Shown: positions 1 through 7,702, numbered from the stretch's first letter. The stretch is DNA of 38,926 nt from an uncultured Dysosmobacter sp. (GCA_934636905.1 CAKUBJ010000018.1:1-38926), one strand, 5' to 3'. A program made the numbers and translations. Notes: a model not told the origin generated them from the letters alone.

Positions 1-60
1 GTGGCCGTTCTCGTCAAAAATCTGGGACATGCCCACTTTTTTGCCGATGATTGCCTTCAT
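1..60 (-). CDS. rplC: 50S ribosomal protein L3, N-terminal fragment
   Basis: Only the first 20 codons lie in the window; the gene runs off the left edge. The translation begins MKAIIGKKVGMSQIFDE, the hallmark L3 N-terminus. L3 is an early-assembling 23S rRNA binding protein close to the peptidyl transferase centre. An AGGAGG-type ribosome binding site sits just upstream of the ATG. It follows rpsJ in the same direction, the standard S10-operon order, but after an unusually long 164-bp spacer that contains hairpins. Confidence 0.93.
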   Translation of the reverse strand, partial: MKAIIGKKVGMSQIFDENGH

Positions 61-97
61 GTGTATTTCCTCCTGTTCAGGTTATTGGTCGGCTTAG

Positions 98-205
98 ATG
101 CGGAAATCCGCATTGCTCTGCCGACATGACCCTGTCCATCTCACGCAAGTCGATGGACAAATGGGTGAGCAGACTTGCTTTCAAAAAAGCGGAACGCTTT
201 TTTGA
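98..205 (-). promoter_or_regulatory. Three-hairpin spacer between rpsJ and rplC
   Basis: In transcription order (minus strand) the spacer holds a perfect hairpin with arms TCAAAAAAGCG and CGCTTTTTTGA (181-205), which resembles an intrinsic terminator; a second stem TGTCCATC/GATGGACA (133-159); and a third ATGCGGA/TCCGCAT (98-113). The first could cause partial termination, pausing or processing between rpsJ and rplC. Function is inferred from position and structure only. Confidence 0.5.
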
Positions 206-224
206 GCCTTGGGAAGTGCGGGGA

Positions 225-536
225 TTACAGCTTGATCTCGATCTCCACGCCGGCAGGCAGCTCCAGCGCCATCAGGGCCTCCACGGTCTTGGGAGTGGAG
301 TTGGTGATGTCGATGAGGCGCTTGTGGGTGCGGCGCTCAAACTGCTCGCGGCTGTCCTTGTACTTATGGACGGCCCGGAGGATGGTGACAACCTCCTTCT
401 TGGTGGGCAGGGGGATGGGGCCGGAAACCTGGGCGCCGGTGCGCTTGGCGGTTTCCACGATCTTCTCGGCGCTCTGGTCGATGACCTGATGGTCATAGGC
501 CTTCAGGCGGATGCGGATCATTTCTTTCTGTGCCAT
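225..536 (-). CDS. rpsJ: 30S ribosomal protein S10
   Basis: This is a 103-residue protein beginning [20 protein letters not shown], a near-canonical S10, with the family's [15 protein letters not shown] stretch and the conserved [10 protein letters not shown] segment. S10 is a late-assembling protein of the 30S head and, as NusE, takes part in antitermination complexes. The ATG at 536 was chosen because a TTGGAGGAAA ribosome binding site lies just ahead of it; an in-frame ATG five codons further upstream would bury that site. It is the first gene of the S10 operon, read leftward into rplC. A long structured leader and a consensus promoter lie upstream. Confidence 0.97.
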   Translation of the reverse strand: MAQKEMIRIRLKAYDHQVIDQSAEKIVETAKRTGAQVSGPIPLPTKKEVVTILRAVHKYKDSREQFERRTHKRLIDITNSTPKTVEALMALELPAGVEIEIKL

Positions 537-563
537 GATGTTTTCCTCCAATGTTTCGTAGGT

Positions 564-660
564 TGTAGTACGGGTCCTGACGACCTACGGCGAGAAATTT
601 TCTGTACGCTTAACCGTGCGTATCATTCCTGCTCATGAAAAAGACCGGCACTGGGCCGGT
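564..660 (-). promoter_or_regulatory. rpsJ (S10 operon) leader with attenuator-type terminator
   Basis: On the minus strand a hairpin ACCGGC/GCCGGT (644-660) is followed by CTTTTT (637-643), a typical intrinsic terminator placed inside the 5' leader. A further stem CGTAGGT/ACCTACG follows at about 564-597, before the rpsJ ribosome binding site. In E. coli and many other bacteria the S10 leader is an attenuator controlled by ribosomal protein L4. Whether this leader binds L4 is inference; the terminator-like element is seen directly. Confidence 0.6.
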
Positions 661-812
661 ACTTGTCCATGGCGCGGCGATCTACGCAGCGTCAGGATTT
701 CTCAGCCGCCCGATTCTCGGACATACTCCCCGGAAGTTACCTCCTTGCGGAGCAATCTCCCGGTTCATCGCAATGCCTGCGGGCAGGACAACCCCACCAC
801 GCGGACTTGATT

Positions 813-841
813 ATCATATAAGATATTTCGCCGGATGTCAA
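813..841 (-). promoter_or_regulatory. Strong sigma-A promoter of the S10 operon
   Basis: The minus strand carries a perfect -35 TTGACA (836-841), a 17-bp spacer and -10 TATGAT (813-818), followed by AT-rich sequence. The predicted start near 806 gives a leader of about 270 nt before rpsJ. The near-consensus match fits a highly expressed ribosomal operon. Confidence 0.8.
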
Positions 842-939
842 GGCCTTTTTCTCCGTTTTTCATAAATTTCCGAAAAAAACTTTGGCTGTGCCGGGAACCC
901 CACGGCAGCGGAGCGTCCCGCTGCCGAAGGCGGAAAATA

Positions 940-962
940 CCGGGGAGGCACGGCCTCCCCGG
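940..962 (-). terminator. Hairpin downstream of the HIT-family gene
   Basis: Perfect 9-bp stem CCGGGGAGG/CCTCCCCGG with a 5-nt loop, 26 bp past the stop codon. On the minus strand it is followed by TATTTTCC, a weak U-tract, so it is a plausible terminator. Confidence 0.5.
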
Positions 963-987
963 CTGGATTTCCGCTCTGCCGAGCCGC

Positions 988-1410
988 TCAGATGCCCAGC
1001 TTTGCCTTCAGGGCAGCAATCATCTCCTGATACTCCTCGTCCTTCAGGTACACCGGCTCCGGGTTGGTGATGGCGAAGGCGCCGCCGAACTCAAAGTCCC
1101 CCTCATACTTCGGCACAATATGGAAATGCAGATGAGGGTTCGTGTCGCCGAAGGAGCCGAGATTCAGCTTGGTGCAGCCCCACAGTTCCTTGATGGCGCC
1201 GCTGGCCCGGGCCAGATCCTCCGCAAAGTCCGCCCGCTCCTCATCGGTGCATTCGCACAATTCCTTCTTGTGGGCCTTGAGGGCCAGCGCGCAGCGGCCC
1301 TTGTGAGCCTGATCCTTGAAGAGATACAGCACGCCGGCCTTCATCTCCCCGACCTTGAACATGATGGCTTCCCGTCCCTCGTGATGCTCGTCGCAGTAGA
1401 AACAACCCAT
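988..1410 (-). CDS. HIT-family nucleotide-binding hydrolase
   Basis: The 140-residue protein carries the histidine-triad signature HLHFHIVP (His93, His95, His97) that defines HIT enzymes, which act on AMP-linked substrates such as adenosine phosphoramidates or dinucleoside polyphosphates. Length and motif position near the C-terminal third suit the Hint/HIT fold. The N-terminus has CFYCDEHH, a Cys/His cluster seen in several HIT subfamilies that could bind zinc. It is transcribed alone, since a repeat-filled gap separates it from the GNAT gene upstream. The ATG at 1410 has an AGGAG-like site. The physiological substrate cannot be read from sequence. Confidence 0.88.
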   Translation of the reverse strand: MGCFYCDEHHEGREAIMFKVGEMKAGVLYLFKDQAHKGRCALALKAHKKELCECTDEERADFAEDLARASGAIKELWGCTKLNLGSFGDTNPHLHFHIVPKYEGDFEFGGAFAITNPEPVYLKDEEYQEMIAALKAKLGI

Positions 1411-1479
1411 GTGGCATTTTCTCCTTTCAACATCGGGGTTTTTTGCCGTATCCGCGCCCCGTTACCCTTAACATACAAC

Positions 1480-1757
1480 GTGCCCCGGCCTTTGTCAAGG
1501 TCTGGGCACGCCGTAAAGATTTCATTGGCGCAGGACATCCCTCTTGGGTTATCTCCGCGCCAAGTGCCGCCGCTTTGCGGCGGTTGCGCTCCGAAACGCG
1601 CCTGCGGGCGCAGTCCCGCACACGCCCTTTACCCGCAGGGGGTACGCGGCATCCGTAGGCGGCAGAGCCGCTGACGGCTGCCCTGCCTTACCGCCGTAGA
1701 AAGTTTGCCGCTTAATTGGCGTTTACTACGACGCCCCGGCCTTTGTCAAGGCCGGGG
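1480..1757. repeat. Duplicated hairpin flanking a GC-rich mosaic repeat (copy 1)
   Basis: This fills the 362-bp gap between the HIT and GNAT genes. Two near-copies of a module containing CCCCGGCCTTTGTCAAGG form hairpins at 1480-1510 and 1734-1757; each is followed by ACGCCG(T/C)AAA. Between them, 1541-1700 read on the minus strand is copy 1 of a dispersed repeat that recurs at 26399-26490 and 33931-34053. Its internal palindromes include CCGCCGCAAAGCGGCGG. No coding sequence is evident here. Confidence 0.7.
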
Positions 1758-1772
1758 GACGCCGCAAATTCG

Positions 1773-2237
1773 TCACTTCCGCTTTTCCATATACAGCTGG
1801 TTCTCCTCCCCCGCCCGGACGCGGTAGCCGTTGGGATTCACCCAGCCCATGTGCTCGTAAAAGCCCAGCGCCATGTCCGACGAGGTCAGCCAGACCCGTT
1901 TGGCCTTCGCCGCCAGTTCATCGCTTTCCAGCGCTTCAAACAGCTTCCGGCCATAGCCCTTGCCGATGGACTCCGGAATCAGGAAGGCTGCCACAATCTC
2001 CGCCTCCGCTTCCCCGTCCGGCAGCACCGTGCCGGAGCCGACAATCTGCCCGTCCTCCTCCAGCACATAGGTGTGGCCGGTGCGGGACAGTTCCACCATG
2101 GTTTCCGGGGAATAGTGGGGAATCAGGTAGTCCAGTTCGGACTTGGGGCTGGTGTAGTTTACCTCCCGCAGGGTGCGGCGAATCAGGGCGGAGAGAGCGT
2201 TCTCGTCCCCCATCTGAAAACGGCGGATGGTCAGCAT
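1773..2237 (-). CDS. GNAT-family N-acetyltransferase
   Basis: The 154-residue protein begins MLTIRRFQMGDENALSALI, a classic GNAT N-terminal strand-helix. The acetyl-CoA binding motif A region is visible as AAFLIPESIGKGYGRKLFEAL, with the Q/RxxGxG/A type loop read as IGKGYGRK. The C-terminal part, SSDMALGFYEHMGWV, is the usual motif B. Such enzymes transfer an acetyl group from acetyl-CoA to an amine; the substrate is unknown. The ATG at 2237 was chosen over an upstream in-frame start because GGAGGCACGCC precedes it. It lies 35 bp downstream of prfC in the same direction and is probably co-transcribed with it. Confidence 0.85.
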   Translation of the reverse strand: MLTIRRFQMGDENALSALIRRTLREVNYTSPKSELDYLIPHYSPETMVELSRTGHTYVLEEDGQIVGSGTVLPDGEAEAEIVAAFLIPESIGKGYGRKLFEALESDELAAKAKRVWLTSSDMALGFYEHMGWVNPNGYRVRAGEENQLYMEKRK

Positions 2238-2272
2238 GGCGTGCCTCCTTATATTATTATAGAATCCTGTTT

Positions 2273-3853
2273 TTATACGGACAGCGTGTCGGCCAGCGTC
2301 AGGCCGGGGTTGTGCTTGGTGAGGAAGCCCACGCTCCACTCACCGTCAAAGGCGATGAGATAGCGGTCCCGGAAATCCTGAAGGACAGCGGAGCCGGTGC
2401 AGAGCACCAGTTCGTCGGGGCGGCAGTCCATGGACTCCACCAGCCGCAGATGGTCGTAGGGCAGGCTGGTCATCCGCAGTTCCACGTTGTACTCGTTTTT
2501 CATCCGGTACTCAAATACGTCGAATTGCAGGGTGCCCACCACCCCTACAATCACCTCTTCCAGACCGGCGCCGGGAATCTTGAAAATCTGAATGGCGCCC
2601 TCCTGGGCAATCTGCTCCGTGCCCTTGATGAACTGTTTGCGCTTCATGGTGTCCTTGGGGGAAACCCGCATGAAGTGCTCCGGCTCAAAGGTGGGGATGC
2701 CGGAGTAGCGGAACTTCTTCCCCGGCACGGTGATGGTATCGCCAATGGAAAACAGACCGGGGTCGAACACGCCGATGATGTCTCCGGCATAGGCTTCCTC
2801 CACGATTTCCCGCTCCGCGGCCATCATGGTCTGGGGCTGGCTGAGGCGCATTTTCTTCCCGCTCTGGACATGGTAATATTCCGTGTCCCGCTGGAACTTG
2901 CCGGAGCAGATTCGCATGAAGGCCAGCCGGTCCCGGTGGGCCTTGTTCATGTTGGCCTGAATCTTGAACACAAAGGCGGAGAACTCCGGGGAGAACACGT
3001 CCACCTCCCCCTCGTCGCTGACCCGGGGCAGGGGCGGCGTGGTCATGCGGAGGAACTCCTCCAGAAACGGCTCCACGCCGAAGGTGGTCAAGGCGGAGCC
3101 GAAGAACACCGGGGACAGGGTGCCGTTCCGGACGGCCTGCATATCGAAGTCCCGGCCTGCCTCCAGCAGTTCCACCTCGTCCCGCAGTCTGGCGGCCTTT
3201 TCCGCCCCCAGCATTTCGTCCAGCGCCGGGTCGTCCAGCGTCACCTCCACGGAGTTCACCTTCTTGCCCCGGGTTTCCCCGGAGAAGAAGAGAATCCGCT
3301 GCTTTTCCCGGTCATAGACCCCGGCAAACTCCTTGCCGCAGCCGATGGGCCAGTTGACGGCGTAGGTGTCGATGCCCAACTCCCGCTCCACCTCTTCGCA
3401 CAGTTCCAGCGGGTCCCGGGTTTCCCGGTCCATCTTGTTGATAAAGGTAAAAATGGGAATGTGCCGCAGGGCGCAGACCTTAAACAGCTTCCGGGTCTGA
3501 GGCTCCACGCCCTTGGCGCCGTCGATGACCATCACGGCGCTGTCCGCCGCCATCAGGGTGCGGTAGGTGTCCTCGGAGAAGTCCTGATGGCCGGGGGTGT
3601 CCAGAATGTTAATGCAGAAGCCGTCGTGCTGGAACTGCATCACAGAACTGGTGACGGAAATGCCCCGCTGCTTCTCAATCTCCATCCAGTCGGAGGTGGC
3701 GGCTCTGGCCCGCTTGCCCTTGACCTCACCGGCCTGGGCAATGGCACCGCCGTAGAGCAGGAATTTTTCCGTCAGGGTTGTTTTACCGGCGTCGGGGTGG
3801 GAGATGATGGCGAAGGTCCGCCGCCGGGAAATTTCTTCTTCTAAAATTGACAT
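2273..3853 (-). CDS. prfC: Peptide chain release factor 3 (RF3)
   Basis: This 526-residue translational GTPase starts MSILEEEISRRRTFAIISHP and has all G motifs: P-loop SHPDAGKTT (residues ~18-26), switch II DTPGHQDF and NKMD. RF3 recycles RF1/RF2 from the ribosome after peptide release. Length matches the family (about 525-530 residues), and the C-terminal region has the RF3-typical GTLQFDVFEYRMKNEY segment. The ATG at 3853 is preceded by TCAGGAGGATTCTC, so the longer frame that adds 13 residues is not favoured. A GNAT gene follows at 35 bp. A sigma-A-like promoter lies immediately upstream. Confidence 0.96.
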   Translation of the reverse strand: MSILEEEISRRRTFAIISHPDAGKTTLTEKFLLYGGAIAQAGEVKGKRARAATSDWMEIEKQRGISVTSSVMQFQHDGFCINILDTPGHQDFSEDTYRTLMAADSAVMVIDGAKGVEPQTRKLFKVCALRHIPIFTFINKMDRETRDPLELCEEVERELGIDTYAVNWPIGCGKEFAGVYDREKQRILFFSGETRGKKVNSVEVTLDDPALDEMLGAEKAARLRDEVELLEAGRDFDMQAVRNGTLSPVFFGSALTTFGVEPFLEEFLRMTTPPLPRVSDEGEVDVFSPEFSAFVFKIQANMNKAHRDRLAFMRICSGKFQRDTEYYHVQSGKKMRLSQPQTMMAAEREIVEEAYAGDIIGVFDPGLFSIGDTITVPGKKFRYSGIPTFEPEHFMRVSPKDTMKRKQFIKGTEQIAQEGAIQIFKIPGAGLEEVIVGVVGTLQFDVFEYRMKNEYNVELRMTSLPYDHLRLVESMDCRPDELVLCTGSAVLQDFRDRYLIAFDGEWSVGFLTKHNPGLTLADTLSV

Positions 3854-3868
3854 GAGAATCCTCCTGAA

Positions 3869-3896
3869 ATTATATGACACAGACTTGTTCATCTAA
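3869..3896 (-). promoter_or_regulatory. Probable prfC promoter
   Basis: The minus strand shows a consensus TATAAT (3869-3874), 16 bp from a weak -35 TTAGAT (3891-3896), very close to the prfC ribosome binding site. The short leader is unusual, so the call is moderate. Confidence 0.5.
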
Positions 3897-3965
3897 CGTA
3901 TTCTTCCCTGCCGGCGCAGGGGGAAAACGGGGAAATCAGGCGAAAACGTCCGGTTTCCCCTATGG

Positions 3966-4133
3966 TCAGAGGTCTTTTGCCGCGTATTTCTTCAGAAGGT
4001 CTTCAATGGCTTCGTCCAGAAGCCGGGATTTGTTGATGCGTGTCTTTTTCGACAACTCATTGAACGGCTCCACCAGTTCATTGGCCAGTGAAGAAACAAT
4101 TCTTTTCCGATTCACTAAAACCGATTCGCCCAT
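3966..4133 (-). CDS. Small ribbon-helix-helix DNA-binding protein
   Basis: This is a 55-residue protein beginning MGESVLVNRKRIVSSLANEL. It ends in an RHH-type arrangement: a basic strand, then helix VEPFNELSKKT, turn RINKSR and helix LLDEAIEDLLKKYAAK, resembling CopG/MetJ/Arc-type ribbon-helix-helix repressors, which dimerise and insert a beta-ribbon in the major groove. A GGAGGTAGC ribosome binding site precedes the ATG. The gene is more AT-rich than its neighbours. It is divergent from the 4247 gene, and three 11-bp direct repeats lie over its own promoter, suggesting autoregulation. No toxin-like partner is adjacent, so an antitoxin role is not supported. Confidence 0.78.
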   Translation of the reverse strand: MGESVLVNRKRIVSSLANELVEPFNELSKKTRINKSRLLDEAIEDLLKKYAAKDL

Positions 4134-4150
4134 GCGCTACCTCCATCTAT

Positions 4151-4214
4151 ACTATATGGTAACTATATCATCACTATCCTGCTCTTGACAAGTAGGACAC
4201 ATATGTTGTATATA
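4151..4214. promoter_or_regulatory. Divergent promoters with 11-bp direct-repeat operator
   Basis: Three consecutive 11-bp units, ACTATATGGTA, ACTATATCATC and ACTATCCTGCT (4151-4183), share ACTAT in exact register, one helical turn apart. They overlap the leftward promoter: -35 TTGTCA (4187-4192) with a -10 such as TATAGT (4162-4167). The rightward promoter has a perfect TTGACA (4185-4190), an 18-bp spacer and TATATA (4209-4214), so the two -35 boxes overlap. Short direct repeats at this phasing are typical of RHH repressor operators. Confidence 0.65.
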
Positions 4215-4246
4215 TGATATAAACAATGCACTATGGAGGTACTATT

Positions 4247-4537
4247 ATGGACACATACAACGGCACCCTTGACCTTCTCCTCAGTCTGGTGATGCGGGAA
4301 CAACGGAACGCCGACGCGGCAGCATTCCGCGCCCCCGCCGAGGAATACCGCCATCAGCTGGAAGCCCTGCTGACCGGCCGGCAGGACGACCCGGCGCTGC
4401 GGCGGGAGCTGCTGCGGCTCAGCGACCTCCATGACGCGCTGGAGGACTGCCACGCCGGCTTCCACTTCCGGGCCGGGGTGCAGCTGGGGCTGGCGCTGGG
4501 CAGCATTGCGGTTCTGCCGGACGCGCCGGTGGATTGA
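4247..4537 (+). CDS. Small uncharacterised protein (DUF6809-like)
   Basis: This is a 96-residue predominantly helical protein starting MDTYNGTLDLLLSL. The pattern of an acidic/basic helix pair and a C-terminal FHFRAGVQLGLAL helix resembles the small Firmicutes family DUF6809, whose members end in a similar GFRLG-type helix. This match is from memory and is tentative. GGAGGTACTATT precedes the ATG at 4247; an in-frame ATG seven codons upstream lacks a site. The gene is divergent from the RHH repressor and shares its operator region, so it is a likely target of that protein. No function can be assigned. Confidence 0.65.
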   Translation: MDTYNGTLDLLLSLVMREQRNADAAAFRAPAEEYRHQLEALLTGRQDDPALRRELLRLSDLHDALEDCHAGFHFRAGVQLGLALGSIAVLPDAPVD

Positions 4538-4548
4538 CGCACCGCCCC

Positions 4549-4577
4549 TTGTAAAACCCGGCAATCTGTGGTATTTT
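4549..4577 (+). promoter_or_regulatory. Possible promoter of the DUF1624 gene
   Basis: TTGTAA (4549-4554), a 17-bp spacer and TATTTT (4572-4577) lie just after the preceding stop codon, giving a leader of about 100 nt. Both hexamers are imperfect. Confidence 0.4.
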
Positions 4578-4686
4578 TATGGCAGAAACCATGATTCCGT
4601 AGACAGACGGGCGAACTGCGGTTCCGGCGGCGGAAAGAAGGCCGGAGGGCGTGTCCGCCCTGTCCATCAGGAGGGAAGGAGCCGCT

Positions 4687-5433
4687 ATGAAATCCCATAG
4701 TTCCGCTTCCCGCAGCGGCACCCTGGACTCCCTCCGGGGGCTGACGCTGGTCAGCATGATTGCCTATCACACCTGCTGGGATTTGGTCTATCTGTACGGC
4801 TTTGACTGGGGCTGGTACCGCTCCTTTCAGGCCTATGTCTGGCAGCAGAGCATCTGCTGCACCTTCATCCTGCTCTCCGGCTTCTGCTGGCAGATGGGGC
4901 ATCATCCCCTGCGCCGGGGGCTGATGAGTTTTCTGGGAGGCGCCGCCGTGTCGCTGGCAACCCTGCTGGTGATGCCGGAGGAGCCGGTGCGCTTCGGGGT
5001 GCTGACCTTTCTGGGCACCGCCGCCCTGCTGACGGTGCCTCTGCGTCCCCTGCTGAGCCGCGTCCCGCCCCGGCTGGGGCTGGCCGTCAGCTTCGGGCTG
5101 TTTCTGGTGCTGCGGGACGTGAACGACGGCTTTCTGGGCTTTGCCGGCGTCCCCCTGTTGTCCCTGCCTCAGGGCTGGTACGCCAACCTCCTCACCGCCG
5201 GGCTGGGCTTTCCCGCCCCGGGCTTTGTGTCCTCGGACTACTTCTCCCTGCTGCCGTGGCTGCTGCTGTTCTGGACGGGCTTCCATCTCTACCGCCTGCG
5301 GCCGGAAACCCCTGCCCTGCCGGACATCCGCCTGCCGGGATTCTCTGTTTTGGGGCGGCACTCCCTGCTGATTTATCTCCTGCACCAGCCGGTGGTTTAC
5401 GGTCTGCTGGCGCTGCTGCTCCATGGACAATAA
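4687..5433 (+). CDS. DUF1624 / heparan-alpha-glucosaminide N-acetyltransferase-like membrane protein
   Basis: The 248-residue polytopic membrane protein opens with TLDSLRGLTLVSMIAYHTCWDL, the signature of the DUF1624 (HGSNAT-like) membrane acyltransferase domain. Its conserved R, H and D residues on the first transmembrane segment are shared with the acyltransferase-3 superfamily. Seven or so hydrophobic segments follow, ending in SLLIYLLHQPVVYGLL, the typical final helix with the HQP motif. Bacterial members are thought to acetylate cell-envelope sugars; the substrate here is unknown. The ATG at 4687 follows AGGAGGGAAGGAGCC. The gene stands alone between the small DUF6809-like gene and the permease operon. 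Confidence 0.82.
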   Translation: MKSHSSASRSGTLDSLRGLTLVSMIAYHTCWDLVYLYGFDWGWYRSFQAYVWQQSICCTFILLSGFCWQMGHHPLRRGLMSFLGGAAVSLATLLVMPEEPVRFGVLTFLGTAALLTVPLRPLLSRVPPRLGLAVSFGLFLVLRDVNDGFLGFAGVPLLSLPQGWYANLLTAGLGFPAPGFVSSDYFSLLPWLLLFWTGFHLYRLRPETPALPDIRLPGFSVLGRHSLLIYLLHQPVVYGLLALLLHGQ

Positions 5434-5503
5434 CACAAATTTCTTGACGGTTTTCTGACGGATTTTCGTCACTTTTTATCTGCCTCTTTATTGAAGCCTG
5501 TAG

Positions 5504-5560
5504 TATACTAAGGCCCGCGGAGCCCCGCCCCGCCTGCCTGATGCGGCAGGCCGGGCGTTT
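5504..5560 (+). promoter_or_regulatory. Permease promoter -10 and leader hairpin
   Basis: A TATACT -10 box (5504-5509) has only a poor -35 17 bp upstream. Shortly after the expected start a hairpin forms: CGCCC-C-GCCTGCC pairs with GGCAGGC-C-GGGCG (5526-5557), followed by TTTCCATTTT. It may be an attenuator inside the permease leader or the terminator of the preceding gene. The outer sequences GCGGAG (5518-5523) and CTCCGC (5571-5576) could pair as an alternative. Confidence 0.4.
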
Positions 5561-5590
5561 CCATTTTCCCTCCGCAGAAAGAGGCATATC

Positions 5591-6943
5591 ATGTTATCGC
5601 AGCTTCTGGCAATCGCCATTTTTCTGGCAATGTTCACCCTGATTATTCTCGACAAGGCGCCCCGGCACATCATCACCCTGTCCTGCGCCGCCGTCACCCT
5701 TTTTCTGGTGTTCGGCCTCTGTATGCACAGCGCCGAGGCTGCAGAGGAAGCCCTGAGCCTGTCCAGCATCTTCCAGCCGGAGTTCTGGTACAACGCCGGG
5801 GAGGCCACCACCTCCGTCGGCATCAACTGGGAGACGATTTTCTTTATCGCCGGCATGATGATTATGGTGGAGGGCATGGCGGAAAGCGGATTCTTCCGCT
5901 GGCTGTGCATCACCATCGCCCGGGCGGTGCATTTCCGGGCAAGGCCCGTCTTTCTGTCGTTTATGGTAATGGCGGCGGCTCTGTCCATGTTTATTGACAG
6001 CATCACCGTCATCATGTTTCTGGCAGCCGTCACCGTGGAACTGGCGCAGCTGCTGGAACTGAACCCGGTGCCCATGATTCTGGCAGAGATTTTCTGTTCC
6101 AATCTGGGGGGCTCCGCCACCATGTGCGGCGATCCCCCCAACATCATCATCGGCACCTCTCTGGGCTGCACCTTCTTTGACTTCATCTCCAACACCGGCC
6201 TCATGGCGCTGGTGTCTCTGGCGTTCATGCTGGTTTATTTCTGCGTGTTCTACCGCAGAGAAGTAGTGGATTCTCCCCGGATTGGGGAACTGTCCGCCGC
6301 CTGCCCCCTGCCCCGGGACGCCATTGTCAGCCGCAGGGGCTTTGTCCTCAGCTGCTGCATCTTTCTGGCGGCGGTGGTGCTGCTGGTGACCCACGCCCAG
6401 ACCCACCTGACGGTATCCTGCATCGGCGTGTTTATCGGCGTCGCCACGCTGGCAGGCAATTACAAAAACGCCCTCCGCATCCTGAAACAGACGGACTTCC
6501 GGACGCTGCTGTTTTTCATCGGCCTGTTTGTGGTTATCAGCGGGCTGGAGGAAACCGGGGTGCTGGATTTGATTTCCTCCCTCATTGCCGGCGCCGCCGG
6601 CGGGCACACCTTCCTGCTGGCCGTTATCATCCTCTGGGGCAGCGCCGTGGCCAGCGCCTTTATTGACAACATCCCCTTTGCCGCCACCATGATTCCCGTG
6701 ATCCGGAGCCTGTCGGCGGCGGAGGGCATCCCCCTGTCCACACTGGCGTGGGCGCTGTCTCTGGGCACCGACATCGGCGGCAACGCCACCCCCATCGGCG
6801 CCTCCGCCAATGTGGTGGGCACCTCCATTGCCGCCAAGAGCGGCCACCCCATCAACTGGCGCACCTACTGCCGCTCCATGGCGCCTGCCACCGTTCTGGT
6901 GACCCTCATCGACACCCTTCTGCTGTACGTCCGCTATTTCTAA
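5591..6943 (+). CDS. ArsB/NhaD-type permease (ion transporter superfamily)
   Basis: This 450-residue membrane protein has about 11-12 hydrophobic segments and the two inverted-repeat signature loops of the ArsB/NhaD/SLC13 superfamily: GGSATMCGDPPNIIIG near residue 180 and GGNATPIGASANVVG near residue 395. Relatives carry arsenite, Na+/H+, citrate, sulfate or dicarboxylates. The loop NxxG-x-GDPPN form is closest to the P-protein/YbiR-like group, so the cargo cannot be named. The start has a usable AAAGAGG site. The downstream cytidylate-kinase-like gene begins 27 bp after the stop and is likely in the same transcript. Confidence 0.87.
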   Translation: MLSQLLAIAIFLAMFTLIILDKAPRHIITLSCAAVTLFLVFGLCMHSAEAAEEALSLSSIFQPEFWYNAGEATTSVGINWETIFFIAGMMIMVEGMAESGFFRWLCITIARAVHFRARPVFLSFMVMAAALSMFIDSITVIMFLAAVTVELAQLLELNPVPMILAEIFCSNLGGSATMCGDPPNIIIGTSLGCTFFDFISNTGLMALVSLAFMLVYFCVFYRREVVDSPRIGELSAACPLPRDAIVSRRGFVLSCCIFLAAVVLLVTHAQTHLTVSCIGVFIGVATLAGNYKNALRILKQTDFRTLLFFIGLFVVISGLEETGVLDLISSLIAGAAGGHTFLLAVIILWGSAVASAFIDNIPFAATMIPVIRSLSAAEGIPLSTLAWALSLGTDIGGNATPIGASANVVGTSIAAKSGHPINWRTYCRSMAPATVLVTLIDTLLLYVRYF

Positions 6944-6970
6944 TCCCCACTATTTAAGGAGGTCTTTCTC

Positions 6971-7579
6971 ATGTCCCATCCGTTGATTATCGCCATTGGC
7001 CGGGAGTCCGGCAGCGGCGGTCTGGAAATCGCCCGCACGCTGGCGGAGCGGTTCGGCCTGCCCCTGTATGACAAGAACATTCTTCAGCACGCCGCCGATG
7101 CCAAAGGTGTGACCGCGGCCTCTCTGGAGCCGTATGACGAGTGCCCCCGCTCTCTCCTGTTCTACCGCAGCATCAAGGGCTTCAGCAATGCCCCGGAAGA
7201 CGGCGTGGCGCAGATGCAGTTTGAGCTGCTGCGCCGGCACGCCGCCGCAGGAGAGTCCTTTGTGGTGCTGGGCCGCTGCGCCGAGGAGGTTCTGGCGGAC
7301 TGCGAGGGGCTGGTGTCCATCTTCATCGAAGCGGATCTGGACTTCCGCATCCGCCGCACCCCCCTGCCCGGAAACAAGGCGCTGGACTTCATCCGCAAGC
7401 AGGATCGCCAGCGCCGCATCTACCACGATCAGCACTGCAAGGGGGACTGGGGTGACGCCCAGAACTACGATCTGGTCATCAACAGCGCCCGGCTGGATAT
7501 CCCCGGCACCGTGGATGTGCTGGAGCACTATATCCGCGCCCGGCAGGCCTGCCTCGAAAATCAGGACGCCTGTGTATAA
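6971..7579 (+). CDS. Cytidylate kinase-like family protein
   Basis: This 202-residue protein begins [25 protein letters not shown]. The GRESGSGG loop replaces the canonical GxxGxGK P-loop and defines the cytidylate-kinase-like family common in Clostridia (distinct from true Cmk). After it come the family's LYDKNIL motif and a later GRCAEEVL segment matching its conserved GRCAD/E element. Members are presumed nucleotide or other small-molecule kinases; the true substrate is unknown. AAGGAGGTCTTTCTC precedes the ATG. It is the second gene of the permease operon and is followed by a strong bidirectional terminator. Confidence 0.85.
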   Translation: MSHPLIIAIGRESGSGGLEIARTLAERFGLPLYDKNILQHAADAKGVTAASLEPYDECPRSLLFYRSIKGFSNAPEDGVAQMQFELLRRHAAAGESFVVLGRCAEEVLADCEGLVSIFIEADLDFRIRRTPLPGNKALDFIRKQDRQRRIYHDQHCKGDWGDAQNYDLVINSARLDIPGTVDVLEHYIRARQACLENQDACV

Positions 7580-7633
7580 GCCGCGGCGGCAGGGCGAATG
7601 CCGCCTTGCCGAAACGGAAAAAGTGAACAGAAG

Positions 7634-7668
7634 AACCGGGCGGCGGTGCACAGCACCGCCGCCCGGTT
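7634..7668. terminator. Bidirectional terminator between the kinase-like gene and thiolase
   Basis: Perfect 16-bp stem AACCGGGCGGCGGTGC/GCACCGCCGCCCGGTT with a 3-nt loop. T-rich runs lie on both sides (TTATTTTACC to the right, and CTTTTTCC on the minus strand to the left), as expected between convergent genes. Confidence 0.8.
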
Positions 7669-7702
7669 ACCTTATTTTACCTTATGGAACGCTTTTGGAA
7701 AA

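Noticed and set aside
1480..1757. CRISPR or tandem repeat array
   Set aside because: Repeats are two imperfect hairpin copies with a long unrelated middle and no regularly spaced unit; nowhere in the window is there a periodic repeat-spacer pattern.
3966..4537. Toxin-antitoxin pair (RHH protein plus the divergent gene)
   Set aside because: The two genes are divergent, and the partner has no toxin motif; classical pairs are co-transcribed.
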